NCBI GenBank assembly: GCA_023231365.1
Contig: JALNVO010000094.1
Span: 1 to 9,734, forward strand
From: Fibrobacteraceae bacterium
GTDB taxonomy: Bacteria; Fibrobacterota; Fibrobacteria; Fibrobacterales; Fibrobacteraceae
Reading direction: 5' to 3'
DNA: 9,734 nt
Below the pieces are notes generated by a model. The model saw only the letters and a list, made by a program, of their open reading frames with translations. It was not told the origin of the DNA and searched no databases. A program made the translations under genes and the position numbers. Below, in pieces: positions 1 to 6,267 of this stretch (the first letter of the stretch is position 1; every line of letters starts with the position of its first letter).

Positions 1-1
1 A

Positions 2-1216
2 ATTGACGCAGTCGGACGCCAGCGGGGAGCAGGACTCGGTGGCGGCCATGATAAACGGAAACAAACGCTCAACCAGCTCTTGGTCGAAATGGATGGATTC
101 TCCGCCAACGAAGGTGTAATCCTCATTGCAGCAACAAACCGCCCCGATGTGCTCGACAAGGCTTTGCTCCGCCCGGGCCGCTTCGACAGACAAATTACAG
201 TAGGCCTCCCGGATCTCATAGGTCGCGAAGCCATTTTGCGCGTGCACCTCAAAAAGCGCAAGGTCCCCCTTGAAAAAGGTGTAGATATTCGCGCTATTGC
301 CAAAGGAACGCCGGGCCTTGCCGGTGCCGACCTAGAAAACCTCATCAACGAAGCCGCATTACTTGCCGCCCGCTTCAACAGCAAAAAAGTCACCAATCAA
401 GACTTTGAAGAAGCCCGTGACAAGCTCGCCATGGGAGCAGAGCGCCGCTCACTGCTGATGACCGAAGAAGAAAAGCGGCACACAGCCTACCACGAAGCAG
501 GACACGCGTTGATGACGCTCCTCTGCCCGCATTCCGATCCTCTGCACAAAATAACGATCATACCCCGCGGGCGCGCTCTAGGCGTCACAATGTCCTTACC
601 AGAAAACGACCGCGTATCGCTATCAAAAGAAAGCGCTGAAGAAAACATTATGATCTTGATGTCCGGTCGCCTTGCTGAACTTATCGAGTTCAACCACCAG
701 AGTACAGGAGCCTCCAACGATATCGCGAGGGCAACAGAACTCGCCCGTAAAATGGTTACCGAATGGGGCTTCGACGAAAACATCGGACCACTCTGCTATA
801 GCAGGAGTGAAGGCGAAATTTTCCTCGGACGCGAGATCAACAAACCCAAGGAAATGTCAGAAAAAATGGCGGAAGCCATCGACGGCGCCATCAATAACCT
901 AGTCAAGCGCCTCACCGAAAAAGCGAAAGGACTCTTGGAAGAAAACCACGAGAAACTGAAAGCTCTTGCTGAGGCGCTCATCGAAAACGAAGTACTTGAC
1001 CGCGACGAAATCGACCGCGTAATAAAAGGTGAAAAACTTGAAGGCACAAAAAAGAGCCGCACGTACCAATACAAAAAGGATCACGCCGAAAAGAAGGCTA
1101 AGGACAAAAAATCCGAAGAACCACCTCCAGATCCGGGCCGTCCACAAACCGTACCTTTGGAGGGCAGTCCGATCCCCGTTGGAAACGCCCCCAGCGAAGG
1201 CAAAGTAAAAGCTTAG
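2..1216 (+). CDS. ftsH: ATP-dependent zinc metalloprotease FtsH (5' truncated by window edge)
   Basis: Membrane-bound AAA+ protease that unfolds and degrades membrane and short-lived cytosolic proteins. The frame is open from base 2 and the first codons read IDAVGRQRGAG, which is the residue run just after the Walker B acidic pair, so the N-terminal membrane segments, Walker A and Walker B lie outside the window. Of 404 visible residues, about 43-63 form the second region of homology (AATNRPD, then the RPGRFDR arginine-finger motif). HEAGH at 164-168 (bases 491-505) supplies two zinc histidines and the catalytic Glu. TGASND ends at Asp240, the expected third zinc ligand. The C-terminus is a charged, then proline-rich tail (KKDHAEKKAKDKK, PPPDPGRP), normally variable in FtsH. 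The TTG near base 80 is internal, not a start. folP follows after 10 bases, so co-transcription is likely. Confidence 0.97.
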   Translation: MDAVGRQRGAGLGGGHDKRKQTLNQLLVEMDGFSANEGVILIAATNRPDVLDKALLRPGRFDRQITVGLPDLIGREAILRVHLKKRKVPLEKGVDIRAIAKGTPGLAGADLENLINEAALLAARFNSKKVTNQDFEEARDKLAMGAERRSLLMTEEEKRHTAYHEAGHALMTLLCPHSDPLHKITIIPRGRALGVTMSLPENDRVSLSKESAEENIMILMSGRLAELIEFNHQSTGASNDIARATELARKMVTEWGFDENIGPLCYSRSEGEIFLGREINKPKEMSEKMAEAIDGAINNLVKRLTEKAKGLLEENHEKLKALAEALIENEVLDRDEIDRVIKGEKLEGTKKSRTYQYKKDHAEKKAKDKKSEEPPPDPGRPQTVPLEGSPIPVGNAPSEGKVKA

Positions 1217-1226
1217 AGGAAATACC

Positions 1227-2105
1227 GTGATATTCAAAGACTACCTCCATCGATCGAATGCCATATCTTGGACTATCGCCGGAAGCGTAATCACAGCCCG
1301 CCCTGTTCCAGCAATTATGGGCATAGTCAATGTAACTCCGGATAGTTTTTTCGACGGTGGAAAGCACAACACGCCCGAAGCAGCCTTTGAACACGCAAAA
1401 AAGCTCTTGGATGAAGGTGCGACAATTATTGACATCGGCGGCGAAAGCTCAAGGCCGGGGGCAAAGCCTGTGAGCGCAGACGAAGAACTCGAAAGAGTAA
1501 TTCCGTTAGTCAAGCTTCTCCAGCCGCTCTTAAGTACCCGCGAATTTTTCATATCCATTGATACCATCAAATCTAAAGTCGCCTTGGAATCAATGAAAGC
1601 GGGGGCGCACATCATCAACGATATTAGCGCGCTTACCTTTGACAAGGATATGCCAAAGGTCATTGCAGAGACAAATGCCGCCGCAGTACTCAACCATATC
1701 CGCGGCAATTTCGGGAGCATGCAAAGCGACTTCACGCCTTACAAGAACGTCACCGCCGAAGTCCGCGACAGCCTCGTTTTTTCCGCAAAAAAGCTCATCG
1801 ACTTGAATGTAGATGAGAAGACGATCTGCCTTGACCCGGGTATCGGTTTCGGCAAAAGCCTCCAAGACAACTTGGATCTCATTGCCTCCACAGAAGAATT
1901 TGTCTCTATCGGCTATCCCGTTCTCTACGGAATGTCCCGAAAATCATATATTGGAAAGATCCCTGGGCTTCAAAAAAGCGATCGACTGATTCCCACAGTG
2001 ACTTCGGGAATTATCGCGGCACTCGGCGGCGCAACAGTACTTCGCGTACACGACGTCAAAGAAGCAGCCGAATCCATGAACCTTTTAAAGGCTTTCCGTC
2101 TATGA
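1227..2105 (+). CDS. folP: Dihydropteroate synthase
   Basis: Condenses 6-hydroxymethyl-dihydropterin pyrophosphate with p-aminobenzoate to give 7,8-dihydropteroate in cytosolic folate synthesis; it is the sulfonamide target. The 292-residue protein shows the whole TIM-barrel signature set: IMGIVNVTPDSFFDGG (30-45), DIGGESSRPGA (69-79), SIDT, INDISAL, LDPGIGFGK (202-210), the SRK motif (237-239) and the terminal RVHD (273-276). The usual DIGGESTRPGA has Ser in place of Thr, a conservative change in the substrate loop. The start is a GTG, chosen because AGAGGA (1215-1220) sits 6 bases upstream and overlaps the ftsH stop. The last four bases ATGA contain both its stop and the cdaA start. An ftsH-folP neighbourhood is common in bacteria, but here cdaA rather than glmM follows. 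Confidence 0.96.
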   Translation: MIFKDYLHRSNAISWTIAGSVITARPVPAIMGIVNVTPDSFFDGGKHNTPEAAFEHAKKLLDEGATIIDIGGESSRPGAKPVSADEELERVIPLVKLLQPLLSTREFFISIDTIKSKVALESMKAGAHIINDISALTFDKDMPKVIAETNAAAVLNHIRGNFGSMQSDFTPYKNVTAEVRDSLVFSAKKLIDLNVDEKTICLDPGIGFGKSLQDNLDLIASTEEFVSIGYPVLYGMSRKSYIGKIPGLQKSDRLIPTVTSGIIAALGGATVLRVHDVKEAAESMNLLKAFRL

Positions 2106-2926
2106 ATCCTATTAAATTATTCGGAGTCATCGACGTCCGTATCGCGGATATTCTCGACATATTTCTCATTACAATCGTCGCCTATTACGTGTTTCTCCTT
2201 TTCCGCGGAACGCGCGCCGTACAAATGTTCGTCGGCGGTGGTCTCCTTCTTGTCGCCTGGATTCTCGCCCAATGGTGGGAATTACACACGGTCGTATGGC
2301 TGCTCAGCAACTTGGCAACGCTCGGCATTGTCGCAATAGTCATTCTCTTCCAACCCGAAATTCGCGGAGCACTCACCCGTATAGGCCAATCAGCCTCCAA
2401 AGCGAACCTCAAGACGCTTTTCTTTCACCAGAGCGGTCTTGAAATTGTCGCTAACGAAATCGGCACAGCCATCCAAGATCTTTCCAAAAATCAGTTTGGA
2501 GCGCTCATCGTACTTGAAAAGCGGGTAGGACTCCGCAATTATGCCGACACCGGTGAAATACTCAATGCCCGCATCAGCGCGCGTCTCTTGCGATCGCTCT
2601 TCTTCCCGAACTCAGCACTCCACGATGGCGCCGTCATTCTCAACAGTAAATCCATCGTCGCCGCAGGTTGCATTCTTCCGCTCCCCACAATCACATCCGA
2701 AAGCGATTCCGGACTCGGAATGAGACACCGCGCCGCCAAAGCGCTTGCCGCCGAATGCGATGCTATGGTCATCGTCGTTTCCGAAGAAACGGGTTACATC
2801 TCCATCGCTTACCGGAGTACGCTCCGCCGCAAGCTGAGCGTCAAGGAAGTAGAAGAGGAAATCAAACGCCATTGGCGCGATCTTTTTGAAGGCCAGGGCT
2901 CATCCAAGACGACACCCGAAAATTAA
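2102..2926 (+). CDS. cdaA: Diadenylate cyclase CdaA (c-di-AMP synthase)
   Basis: Membrane cyclase that joins two ATP into cyclic di-AMP, a second messenger for potassium, osmotic and cell-wall homeostasis. The 274 residues match the usual CdaA length. Three hydrophobic segments (roughly 18-37, 42-58 and 62-84) precede the QPEIRGALTRIG linker and a DAC domain. In that domain the catalytic DGA (175-177, in LHDGAVIL) and RHR (208-210, in GMRHRAA) are both intact, so it should be active. The ATG overlaps the folP TGA (ATGA, 2102-2105), implying translational coupling; only a weak AAAGG lies upstream inside folP. The regulator gene cdaR and glmM, frequent partners of cdaA, are not in this window; the next gene is a SUMF1-fold protein 13 bases away. 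The synonym dacA is also used. Confidence 0.94.
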   Translation: MNPIKLFGVIDVRIADILDIFLITIVAYYVFLLFRGTRAVQMFVGGGLLLVAWILAQWWELHTVVWLLSNLATLGIVAIVILFQPEIRGALTRIGQSASKANLKTLFFHQSGLEIVANEIGTAIQDLSKNQFGALIVLEKRVGLRNYADTGEILNARISARLLRSLFFPNSALHDGAVILNSKSIVAAGCILPLPTITSESDSGLGMRHRAAKALAAECDAMVIVVSEETGYISIAYRSTLRRKLSVKEVEEEIKRHWRDLFEGQGSSKTTPEN

Positions 2927-2939
2927 TATGAGGTAGTGT

Positions 2940-4151
2940 ATGTCCGCCGAAAAGAAAAATTCCGCAGAAGAAGAAAACGCACAGCGCAAAAAGAAACGGC
3001 GCCACAAGCTTACCCTACTCATTTTAATGTTCTTATTACTTTGTGCGCTATTCATCGTACAATGTGAGCTTTCGCGTTATAAAAATCAAATTCTAAACAG
3101 CAAACAAAACGCAGAAGACTTGGAAAATTTAAAAGCAGATAGTCTCGCCCGCTATTTAGATTCGCTCAAAGGAGATAGTCTCGCCCGTTTAAATGACAGC
3201 CTGGCACGGCTTCAAAGCCTAGAAGACAGCCTCCGCAACGACAGCATCGCCAAAGCAAACAGAGCCGCAGGGATTGATGCCGCACTGAACTTTGCAAAAG
3301 ACAAAATCACTGCAGACTCCATCGAAAAGCGCAAACGCGAAATTCGCGACAGCATCGCCCGCGCCGATTCGCTTGCACGCCTCGACAGCATCTCCAGAGC
3401 GAACCGGGACTCCATTCCGCCAGAAGCATCCATAGTGCCTCCTCCAGGCCGCTACTTCGACCCAATACCCCTCAAAGTCAAATGCGATGAAATCAAGTGC
3501 AAAGTATACCTTTCCACTGGCGACACGGCCCACGCACAAGAGCTCACCAATGCCATTACATACAACAAAACCGGCGACGTTTTCTATGCCGCCGAGGACT
3601 CAGCAGGCAATCGCAGCAAGTGGCAAAGCGCACATTACGATATGGCGAGCGACAATGTCTGCGGCAAGAACGCCTACCCCGTACCCGTCAAAGGGAAAAC
3701 CGTATGCGTAGACGCCTACGAATACCCAAATAACGCGGACGAAGTTCCCAAAGATATGGTCTCGCATGAACAAGCCGTGCGCCTCTGCGAAGAAACAGGC
3801 AAACGCCTTTGCGCAATCGAAGAATGGCAGGCAGCCTGCCGCGGCAAGGACAATTTCAAATACTCCTATGGAGATTCCTATGCCCCATCCAAGTGCAATA
3901 CCAATACCAAAGCGGCTAAGCGCTCCGGACGCAAAGAACAATGCCGCAGCTGGTACGGAATGTACGACATGAACGGGAACCTCTGGGAATGGACTTCCAC
4001 GCCCTCCAAGGAACGCGAGACTCTATTCCTCGTTGCCGGTGGAGCTTGGGACACACAGAACGCAAGCGGCTGTACTGAAAATAAATTCAGCTTCTACCCC
4101 CAGAACCAGTACAACTTTGTCGGATTCCGTTGCTGCGCCAATGCAAAATAA
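2940..4151 (+). CDS. Membrane-anchored SUMF1/FGE-fold protein with DS(L/I) repeat stalk
   Basis: 403 residues. A charged N-terminus (1-23) precedes one membrane helix (about 24-41); no lipobox is convincing, so a signal-anchored periplasmic protein is inferred. Residues 67-160 are a low-complexity charged stalk with eleven DSL/DSI triplets, many as DSLAR. Residues about 161-235 resemble a small beta-sandwich of the chitobiase C-terminal type (YFDPIPLKVKC, VFYAAEDSAGNRS). Residues about 240-403 are a formylglycine-generating-enzyme-sulfatase fold, shown by GKRLCAIEEWQAACRG, the hallmark MYDMNGNLWEW, GGAWD and the ending FVGFRCC. Where true FGEs carry a paired active-site Cys after GGS, the sequence here is GGAWDTQNASGC, so enzymatic FGE activity is doubtful; a structural or binding role is more likely. 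GAGGT (2930-2934) lies 5 bases before the ATG. It is last in the ftsH-folP-cdaA cluster. Confidence 0.88.
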   Translation: MSAEKKNSAEEENAQRKKKRRHKLTLLILMFLLLCALFIVQCELSRYKNQILNSKQNAEDLENLKADSLARYLDSLKGDSLARLNDSLARLQSLEDSLRNDSIAKANRAAGIDAALNFAKDKITADSIEKRKREIRDSIARADSLARLDSISRANRDSIPPEASIVPPPGRYFDPIPLKVKCDEIKCKVYLSTGDTAHAQELTNAITYNKTGDVFYAAEDSAGNRSKWQSAHYDMASDNVCGKNAYPVPVKGKTVCVDAYEYPNNADEVPKDMVSHEQAVRLCEETGKRLCAIEEWQAACRGKDNFKYSYGDSYAPSKCNTNTKAAKRSGRKEQCRSWYGMYDMNGNLWEWTSTPSKERETLFLVAGGAWDTQNASGCTENKFSFYPQNQYNFVGFRCCANAK

Positions 4152-4155
4152 AAGG

Positions 4156-4569
4156 CTATTTCAGTTCCACATGCAGATGCTCGCCTGAAGCCCCCGGATG
4201 TTCCCACAAAACAAGAAAACGCTCTCCCAAGCTTTTGCGGATAGCAGACACCAGTTTGGATCTTTTTTGCCAAGGGACATCCGAAATGCGGAAATCAATC
4301 GCTTCATTCAAATAGTGCTTTGAAAAACGGGCATGCCAAGAAAAATCATTCGCACTCGTAATCACCGGCCGATAGGAATCACCCATCACCGCATGATATT
4401 CAGCAACAACGACAAGTGCGGCAGAATCCAGTGCCGGTTCCAATTTTCCCGTATAGACGCCAGGCTTTAATTTCGTCCGTTTTAATAGCAGCCGATGCAC
4501 ATCCTGCTCCCCCCATTCCCCGTAACAAAGAGAAAAGGAAAGCAATAAAAGGAAAAAGCGGATGAACAC
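4156..4569 (-). CDS. Small secreted M15-like (D-Ala-D-Ala-type) metallopeptidase
   Basis: 137 residues from the GTG at 4567-4569. That start gives a clean signal peptide (MFIRFFLLLLSFSLCYG) before EWGEQD. The frame stays open to an ATG at 4665, but that would add a charged N-terminus and run through the divergent lipoprotein's start, so the shorter form is preferred; neither has a clear ribosome site. Zinc-site residues of the M15/VanX layout are visible: His85 and Asp92 in SKHYLNEAIDFR (7 apart, as in VanX) and Glu130 with His133 in GEHLHVEL (3 apart, as in VanX). It probably trims or recycles peptidoglycan stem peptides in the periplasm, but substrate cannot be read from sequence. It converges with the SUMF1-fold gene with a gap of only 4 bases and no visible terminator between them. 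Confidence 0.8.
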   Translation of the reverse strand: MFIRFFLLLLSFSLCYGEWGEQDVHRLLLKRTKLKPGVYTGKLEPALDSAALVVVAEYHAVMGDSYRPVITSANDFSWHARFSKHYLNEAIDFRISDVPWQKRSKLVSAIRKSLGERFLVLWEHPGASGEHLHVELK

Positions 4570-4586
4570 AAACGAAAAATAGTTTT

Positions 4587-4615
4587 TTGGGAAAAACTTT
4601 TTGCTATTTTTATAT
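4587..4615 (+). promoter_or_regulatory. Putative promoter of the 117-aa lipoprotein gene
   Basis: TTGGGA (4587-4592) and TTATAT (4610-4615) are 17 bases apart, in a very AT-rich stretch reading TTTTTGCTATTTTTATAT (4598-4615). The TATTTTTA core also fits the TAnnTTTG-type -7 box known from Bacteroidota. GGAG (4620-4623) then lies 8 bases before the ATG at 4632. The alternatives overlap, so the exact boxes are uncertain. The same AT-rich segment may serve the divergent peptidase gene. Confidence 0.4.
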
Positions 4616-4631
4616 GCACGGAGAATGAAAT

Positions 4632-4985
4632 ATGAAAAAAATCCTTCTGGTTTCCACACTTGCACTAACGGCCCTTCTCACGTCCTGTTCCAAGCATGAA
4701 AAACCCGTCTTCACCGGTTATTGGCAAGGCGAAGACAATATGATTTTTGAAGTCATTCAAAATGACGGCAATAGCTACACGATCCGCAACATCAACGGCG
4801 ACCTCTCCGCACACATCGAAGGAGATACAGTTCTCACCGGCAAAAATTCGCTAGACATGAAATTTGAAATGAAGGTTAAGGCCGACTCCGCGTTCTACCA
4901 GTTCGACACGATCATCTCCAAATACAAGCGTATTGACAAAGACACGTACCAATCTATTTTCAAAACGCTCACTCCTGCGATTTAG
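4632..4985 (+). CDS. Small lipoprotein of unknown function
   Basis: 117 residues. A classic lipoprotein signal, MKKILLVSTLALTALLTSC, has its lipobox LTSC at 16-19, so Cys19 should be lipidated and the protein anchored in the outer or inner membrane. The mature part (GYWQGEDNMIFEV, YTIRNINGDLSAHIEGD, FEMKVKADSAFYQFD) looks like one small beta-rich domain with alternating polar and hydrophobic residues, resembling lipocalin-like or START-site-lacking 'DUF' lipoproteins; I do not recognise a family. GGAG is 8 bases upstream of the ATG. The gene is divergent from the M15-like peptidase and followed by the twin stem-loop region and an insertion sequence. Confidence 0.85.
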   Translation: MKKILLVSTLALTALLTSCSKHEKPVFTGYWQGEDNMIFEVIQNDGNSYTIRNINGDLSAHIEGDTVLTGKNSLDMKFEMKVKADSAFYQFDTIISKYKRIDKDTYQSIFKTLTPAI

Positions 4986-5040
4986 CACAAAATGATAGTT
5001 TGAGAAAGGGCGCATCCGACTAACGGCGGACCAAGCTATA

Positions 5041-5144
5041 TTGCAGGGCTCTCCGTGGCGGCAAACCAAAACGCCGCCGCCCCGGAGAGCTCCTGCAACC
5101 GAGCCTTTGCAAATCAAAAAAATCAAACCAAAGCAAAGTCTCGG
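5041..5144. other. Twin strong stem-loops in tandem (possible structured RNA)
   Basis: Stem-loop 1 (5041-5097) pairs TTGCAGG, CTCTCCG and GGCGGC with GCCGCC, CGGAGAG and CCTGCAA, with small bulges and the loop AAACCAAAAC. Stem-loop 2 (5099-5144) pairs CCGAGCCTTTGC with GCAAAGTCTCGG (11 of 12) around a 22-base A-rich loop. Both loops contain CAAACCAAA on the + strand. There is no T-run after either hairpin, so a classic intrinsic terminator is not supported. A CTATATT box at 5035-5041 could start a short transcript. The stem-loops lie outside the IS1595 inverted repeats. Function unknown; the structure itself is read directly from the bases. Confidence 0.6.
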
Positions 5145-5183
5145 CACATTCGTGTCACTATCTTTTGCGCAAAGCGAAAAAAA

Positions 5184-5203
5184 GGAATTATTCATTTAAC
5201 TCC
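5184..5203 (+). repeat. IS1595-family terminal inverted repeat, left
   Basis: GGAATTATTCATTTAACTCC, read inward. Its reverse complement matches the right end at 16 of 20 positions, with mismatches at positions 3, 4, 9 and 17 when both are aligned on the + strand. The transposase stop (5188-5190) lies within it. Confidence 0.75.
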
Positions 5204-6135
5204 CCCCTTCCCACGAGGGAAGAATAATCCAGATGCCTGTTCCAAGCGCCATTGAAAAGAGCGTCCATCCTTTCCAGGGTAGGAATTTTGCAACTACCTT
5301 CATTAAGCCGAAAGGCGAATTCGTCTACGTATCTCTGAAGATGCTTAAGCGAGAACTGGTGAAAGATTCCGTAACGCCCTCGATTGAGGACTGCCCAAAC
5401 AGATTCAATCCCATTGGTGCAGGCCATCGCATCTACAAACAGCTTAGCTGAATGATTCACGGTCTTGTACTGATATTGCTCAGAAAGCCCGTCATATTCT
5501 CTAAAGTCATCTGTATTTACAACAGACCCAAGCAATACCGTCTTGTACATCATGGGCCGAAAAGTCTGCATTTTGGTATTAGGCACAACTTTGGCAAAGC
5601 CGCGTCCCTTACGTCTGCGTATCCCAACGACCGCAGACTTGCCTATGGAACCCCGCCCCGATTTTAACCTTTTGCGCTTGTGTTTGTTGCTTTCCTTACC
5701 GCCTATACAGGTCTCATCCCTTTCGACGATTCCCTGTAGGAAAGCATTTCCGCGCTCGCCCATGGATGAGCGGATGCGATGCATCATGAACCAAGCTGAA
5801 TTTTGCCGAATGCTCAATTCTTTGCTTAACTGGAGAGACGAGATTCCTTTGCGGGCAGTCACCATCATGTAAATGGCGAGAATCCATTTGTCCAGGGGAA
5901 TATGGGAGCGTTCGAAAATCGAGGCGGTACGTACTGTAAATTCCTTATGGCATCTGCAACAGCGATAGTAACCAGCCCGAGTTCCTCCACGTGCGCAAGA
6001 ATGACGATGTCCGCAAAATGGGCAGATACGTCCTGACGTCCCCCATCGTTTCCTTTCTAATAACCTGAGAGCCGCCATTTTGTCTGGGACGAGTTTTGTC
6101 AATTCATAATAGCTGATAGTTGTTTTGTCGTTCAT
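5188..6135 (-). CDS. IS1595-family DDE transposase
   Basis: 315 residues, full length and uninterrupted. An N-terminal zinc-ribbon (CPFC at 38-41, CCRC with Cys59 and Cys62) precedes a helical region and a DDE catalytic core: Asp140 in VERDETCIGG, Asp209 in VNTDDFREY, and Glu244 in CTNGIESVWAVLNRG. The family-typical VNHS and the C-terminal FHQFSLKHLQRYVDEFAFR are also present. It should catalyse cut or copy transposition of its own element. I take the ATG at 6133-6135 (MNDKTTISYYEL); an upstream in-frame TTG at 6165 would add ten residues. No good ribosome site is visible for either, so poor expression is possible. The family is also called ISXO2-like. Confidence 0.93.
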   Translation of the reverse strand: MNDKTTISYYELTKLVPDKMAALRLLERKRWGTSGRICPFCGHRHSCARGGTRAGYYRCCRCHKEFTVRTASIFERSHIPLDKWILAIYMMVTARKGISSLQLSKELSIRQNSAWFMMHRIRSSMGERGNAFLQGIVERDETCIGGKESNKHKRKRLKSGRGSIGKSAVVGIRRRKGRGFAKVVPNTKMQTFRPMMYKTVLLGSVVNTDDFREYDGLSEQYQYKTVNHSAKLFVDAMACTNGIESVWAVLNRGRYGIFHQFSLKHLQRYVDEFAFRLNEGSCKIPTLERMDALFNGAWNRHLDYSSLVGRGELNE

Positions 6136-6159
6136 TGCAACAAAGTTACTATGTGCGTG

Positions 6160-6174
6160 TGTCAAAAATTGACA
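6160..6174. promoter_or_regulatory. Dyad TGTCAA/TTGACA in the transposase upstream region
   Basis: TGTCAA, AAA, TTGACA form a perfect 6-base inverted repeat 25 bases upstream of the transposase ATG. Read on the minus strand it includes a -35-like TTGACA, so it may be a promoter element or a self-repression site. No convincing -10 is placed; low confidence. Confidence 0.3.
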
Positions 6175-6188
6175 ATTTTCTGGCAGGT

Positions 6189-6208
6189 GGTCTTAACTGA
6201 ATAACTCC
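6189..6208 (-). repeat. IS1595-family terminal inverted repeat, right
   Basis: GGTCTTAACTGAATAACTCC on the + strand; read inward it is GGAGTTATTCAGTTAAGACC, the partner of the left end. It lies 53 bases upstream of the transposase ATG. Confidence 0.75.
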
Positions 6209-6222
6209 CAAATAAACAACCG

Positions 6223-6263
6223 CCCCTAAAAGGGGTTGCGTGAACAAGCCCCCATAGGGGGCT
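6223..6263. other. Two short GC hairpins at the tnpA remnant's 3' end (probable IS200/IS605 right end)
   Basis: Hairpin A pairs CCCCT (6223-6227) with AGGGG (6231-6235) around AAA. Hairpin B pairs AGCCCCC (6247-6253) with GGGGGCT (6257-6263) around ATA, a perfect 7-bp stem just 4 bases beyond the tnpA stop. IS200/IS605 elements have subterminal imperfect hairpins bound by the HUH transposase, and these sit where the right end should be. Hairpin B could instead, or also, act as a transcription terminator for tnpA. Confidence 0.55.
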
Positions 6264-6267
6264 ATTT

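Larger units (their letters stand above)
5184..6208 (-). mobile_element. IS1595-family insertion sequence (complete)
   Basis: About 1025 bases, bounded by 20-base imperfect inverted repeats (16 of 20 positions match), holding one intact transposase on the minus strand whose stop codon lies inside the left repeat. Size and single-gene layout fit the smaller IS1595 groups. The flanking 8-mers are both A-rich (GAAAAAAA before, CAAATAAA after) and agree at 6 of 8 positions, so a target duplication of 8 bases, usual for the family, is possible but not demonstrated. The element lies between the structured region after the small lipoprotein gene and the right-end hairpins of an IS200/IS605-type remnant. 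Confidence 0.85.

Noticed and set aside
3130..3420. Tandem DNA repeat or CRISPR-like pattern
   Set aside because: The repetition is at protein level (DSL/DSI triplets, irregular spacing) inside a coding sequence; there are no constant spacers or repeats at DNA level.
5041..5097. Intrinsic terminator for the small lipoprotein gene
   Set aside because: The stem is strong enough, but neither strand has a T-run directly after it; kept as a structural element instead.
5233..5872. Several + frames of 70-110 codons
   Set aside because: All lie antisense to the intact IS1595-family transposase and have no supporting motif.
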